From: DASZZV01 sp035544835
GTDB taxonomy: Bacteria > Acidobacteriota > Thermoanaerobaculia > Gp7-AA8
DNA: 13,894 nucleotides
Reading direction: 5' to 3'
Assembly (NCBI GenBank): GCA_035544835.1
Contig: DASZZV010000260.1
Coordinates: 1-13,894, forward strand
Shown: positions 13,408-13,894 of the stretch, piece after piece
How the letters are laid out: each line of letters begins with the position of its first letter
Position numbering within the stretch: the first letter of the stretch is position 1
The notes under the pieces: generated by a model
The model's database searches: none
Told to the model about the DNA's origin: nothing
Seen by the model: only the letters and a program-made list of their open reading frames with translations
Program-made: the position numbers and the translations under genes

Positions 13408-13894
13408 TTACTCCCTCATTCGCAGGTACCTCCCTCCCCCGACGTCCTTGATGTCGCCGCTCATCTCCAGCGTGAGCAGAAGCTCGGCGAGCTCACCAGG
13501 CCGGCTGCCGAGCGACGAAGCGATGCTATCGATGTGGCGTGCTTCATCGCGTGACAGTGCCGAGAGGAGACGCTCCGCGGGAGGATCCAGCGCCGGCAAC
13601 TCCTGGCGCCGGGGCTTTGGCCGCCCGACGGGCCTTTCCACCCGCAACTCCTCGAAGAGATCTTCGATGGAATGCAGCAGTTTCGCGCCGTCCTGAATCA
13701 GGCCGTGCGCTCCTTCGGACCCGGCCGAGAAGATCGATCCGGGAACGGCAAGCACATCGCGACCTTGCTCGCCGGCGAGACGCGCCGTGATGAGCGACCC
13801 GCTTCGCGCCGAGGCCTCCACGACCACGACCGCGGAACAGAGCCCGGAGATGATGCGATTGCGGATGGGAAAGTGCTCGCGCCGCGGGGGAGTG
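13408..13894 (-). CDS. dprA: DNA-processing protein DprA, 3' part (runs off window)
   Basis: The last 161 residues of DprA/Smf, which loads RecA on incoming single-stranded DNA during transformation. The visible part starts inside the Rossmann-like domain at PPRREHFPIRNRIISGL and includes VVVVEASARSGSLITARLA and GRDVLAVPGSIFSAGSEG, then LIQDGAKLL. These are signature blocks of the family. A linker rich in Arg and Pro leads to the C-terminal winged-helix domain (about the last 65 residues, LPALDPPAERLLSAL to GGGRYLRM). The N-terminal half lies beyond position 13894. Nothing suggests disruption. Presence of dprA alone does not prove competence, as it is found in most bacteria. Confidence 0.95.
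   Translation of the reverse strand, partial: TPPRREHFPIRNRIISGLCSAVVVVEASARSGSLITARLAGEQGRDVLAVPGSIFSAGSEGAHGLIQDGAKLLHSIEDLFEELRVERPVGRPKPRRQELPALDPPAERLLSALSRDEARHIDSIASSLGSRPGELAELLLTLEMSGDIKDVGGGRYLRMRE

Overview
The window looks like chromosomal DNA of a GC-rich, free-living environmental bacterium. Every gene right of about position 2440 is a housekeeping or common accessory gene: a TetR-type repressor, exported amidase, diguanylate cyclase, TldD/TldE, isoaspartate methyltransferase, QueD, two small envelope proteins and DprA. Almost every gap between them holds a palindromic, REPIN-like or MITE-like repeat. One repeat (6193-6293) resembles a TGTCATCCTGAGC...GAAGGATCTC family that I recall from Acidobacteriota and some other environmental phyla. 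That phylum guess is inference only.

Left part (1-2440). This part looks different from the rest: lower GC by eye, more A/T-ending codons and about 1 kb without a convincing gene. The first kilobase holds a 70-bp direct repeat, a G-quadruplex motif and a possible 71-residue small ORF. Next comes a radical SAM/SPASM-type gene broken by one missing base in the G run that should encode the GGGEP motif. Immediately after it the adjoining gene has lost its 5' end: a metallo-beta-lactamase/rhodanese protein survives only as its last ~165 residues. The left part may therefore be an insertion, a rearrangement or a misassembly.

2900-5940, minus strand. A Tat-exported amidase lies upstream of a TetR regulator, with two TACYGARCGGTA operator-like palindromes between them. 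A 99-bp inverted-repeat element follows the regulator and supplies its stop codon. After that comes an SRPBCC protein whose 3' end overlaps the rhodanese remnant.

5940-8290. Two inverted-repeat elements of about 100 bp precede a membrane diguanylate cyclase (minus). Divergent from it is a small V4R/DUF2378-like putative ligand-binding protein.

8290-11830. TldE and TldD form a translationally coupled pair (minus, ATGA overlap). They are divergent from pcm (plus). The intergenic DNA again carries inverted simple repeats.

11818-13894. queD (minus) overlaps the 3' end of pcm by 13 bp. A 187-bp palindromic element separates it from a two-gene operon of small membrane proteins (Holin-X/YqjE-like and a YqjD-like protein). 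A multi-hairpin element then separates these from the 3' part of dprA (minus), which runs off the window.
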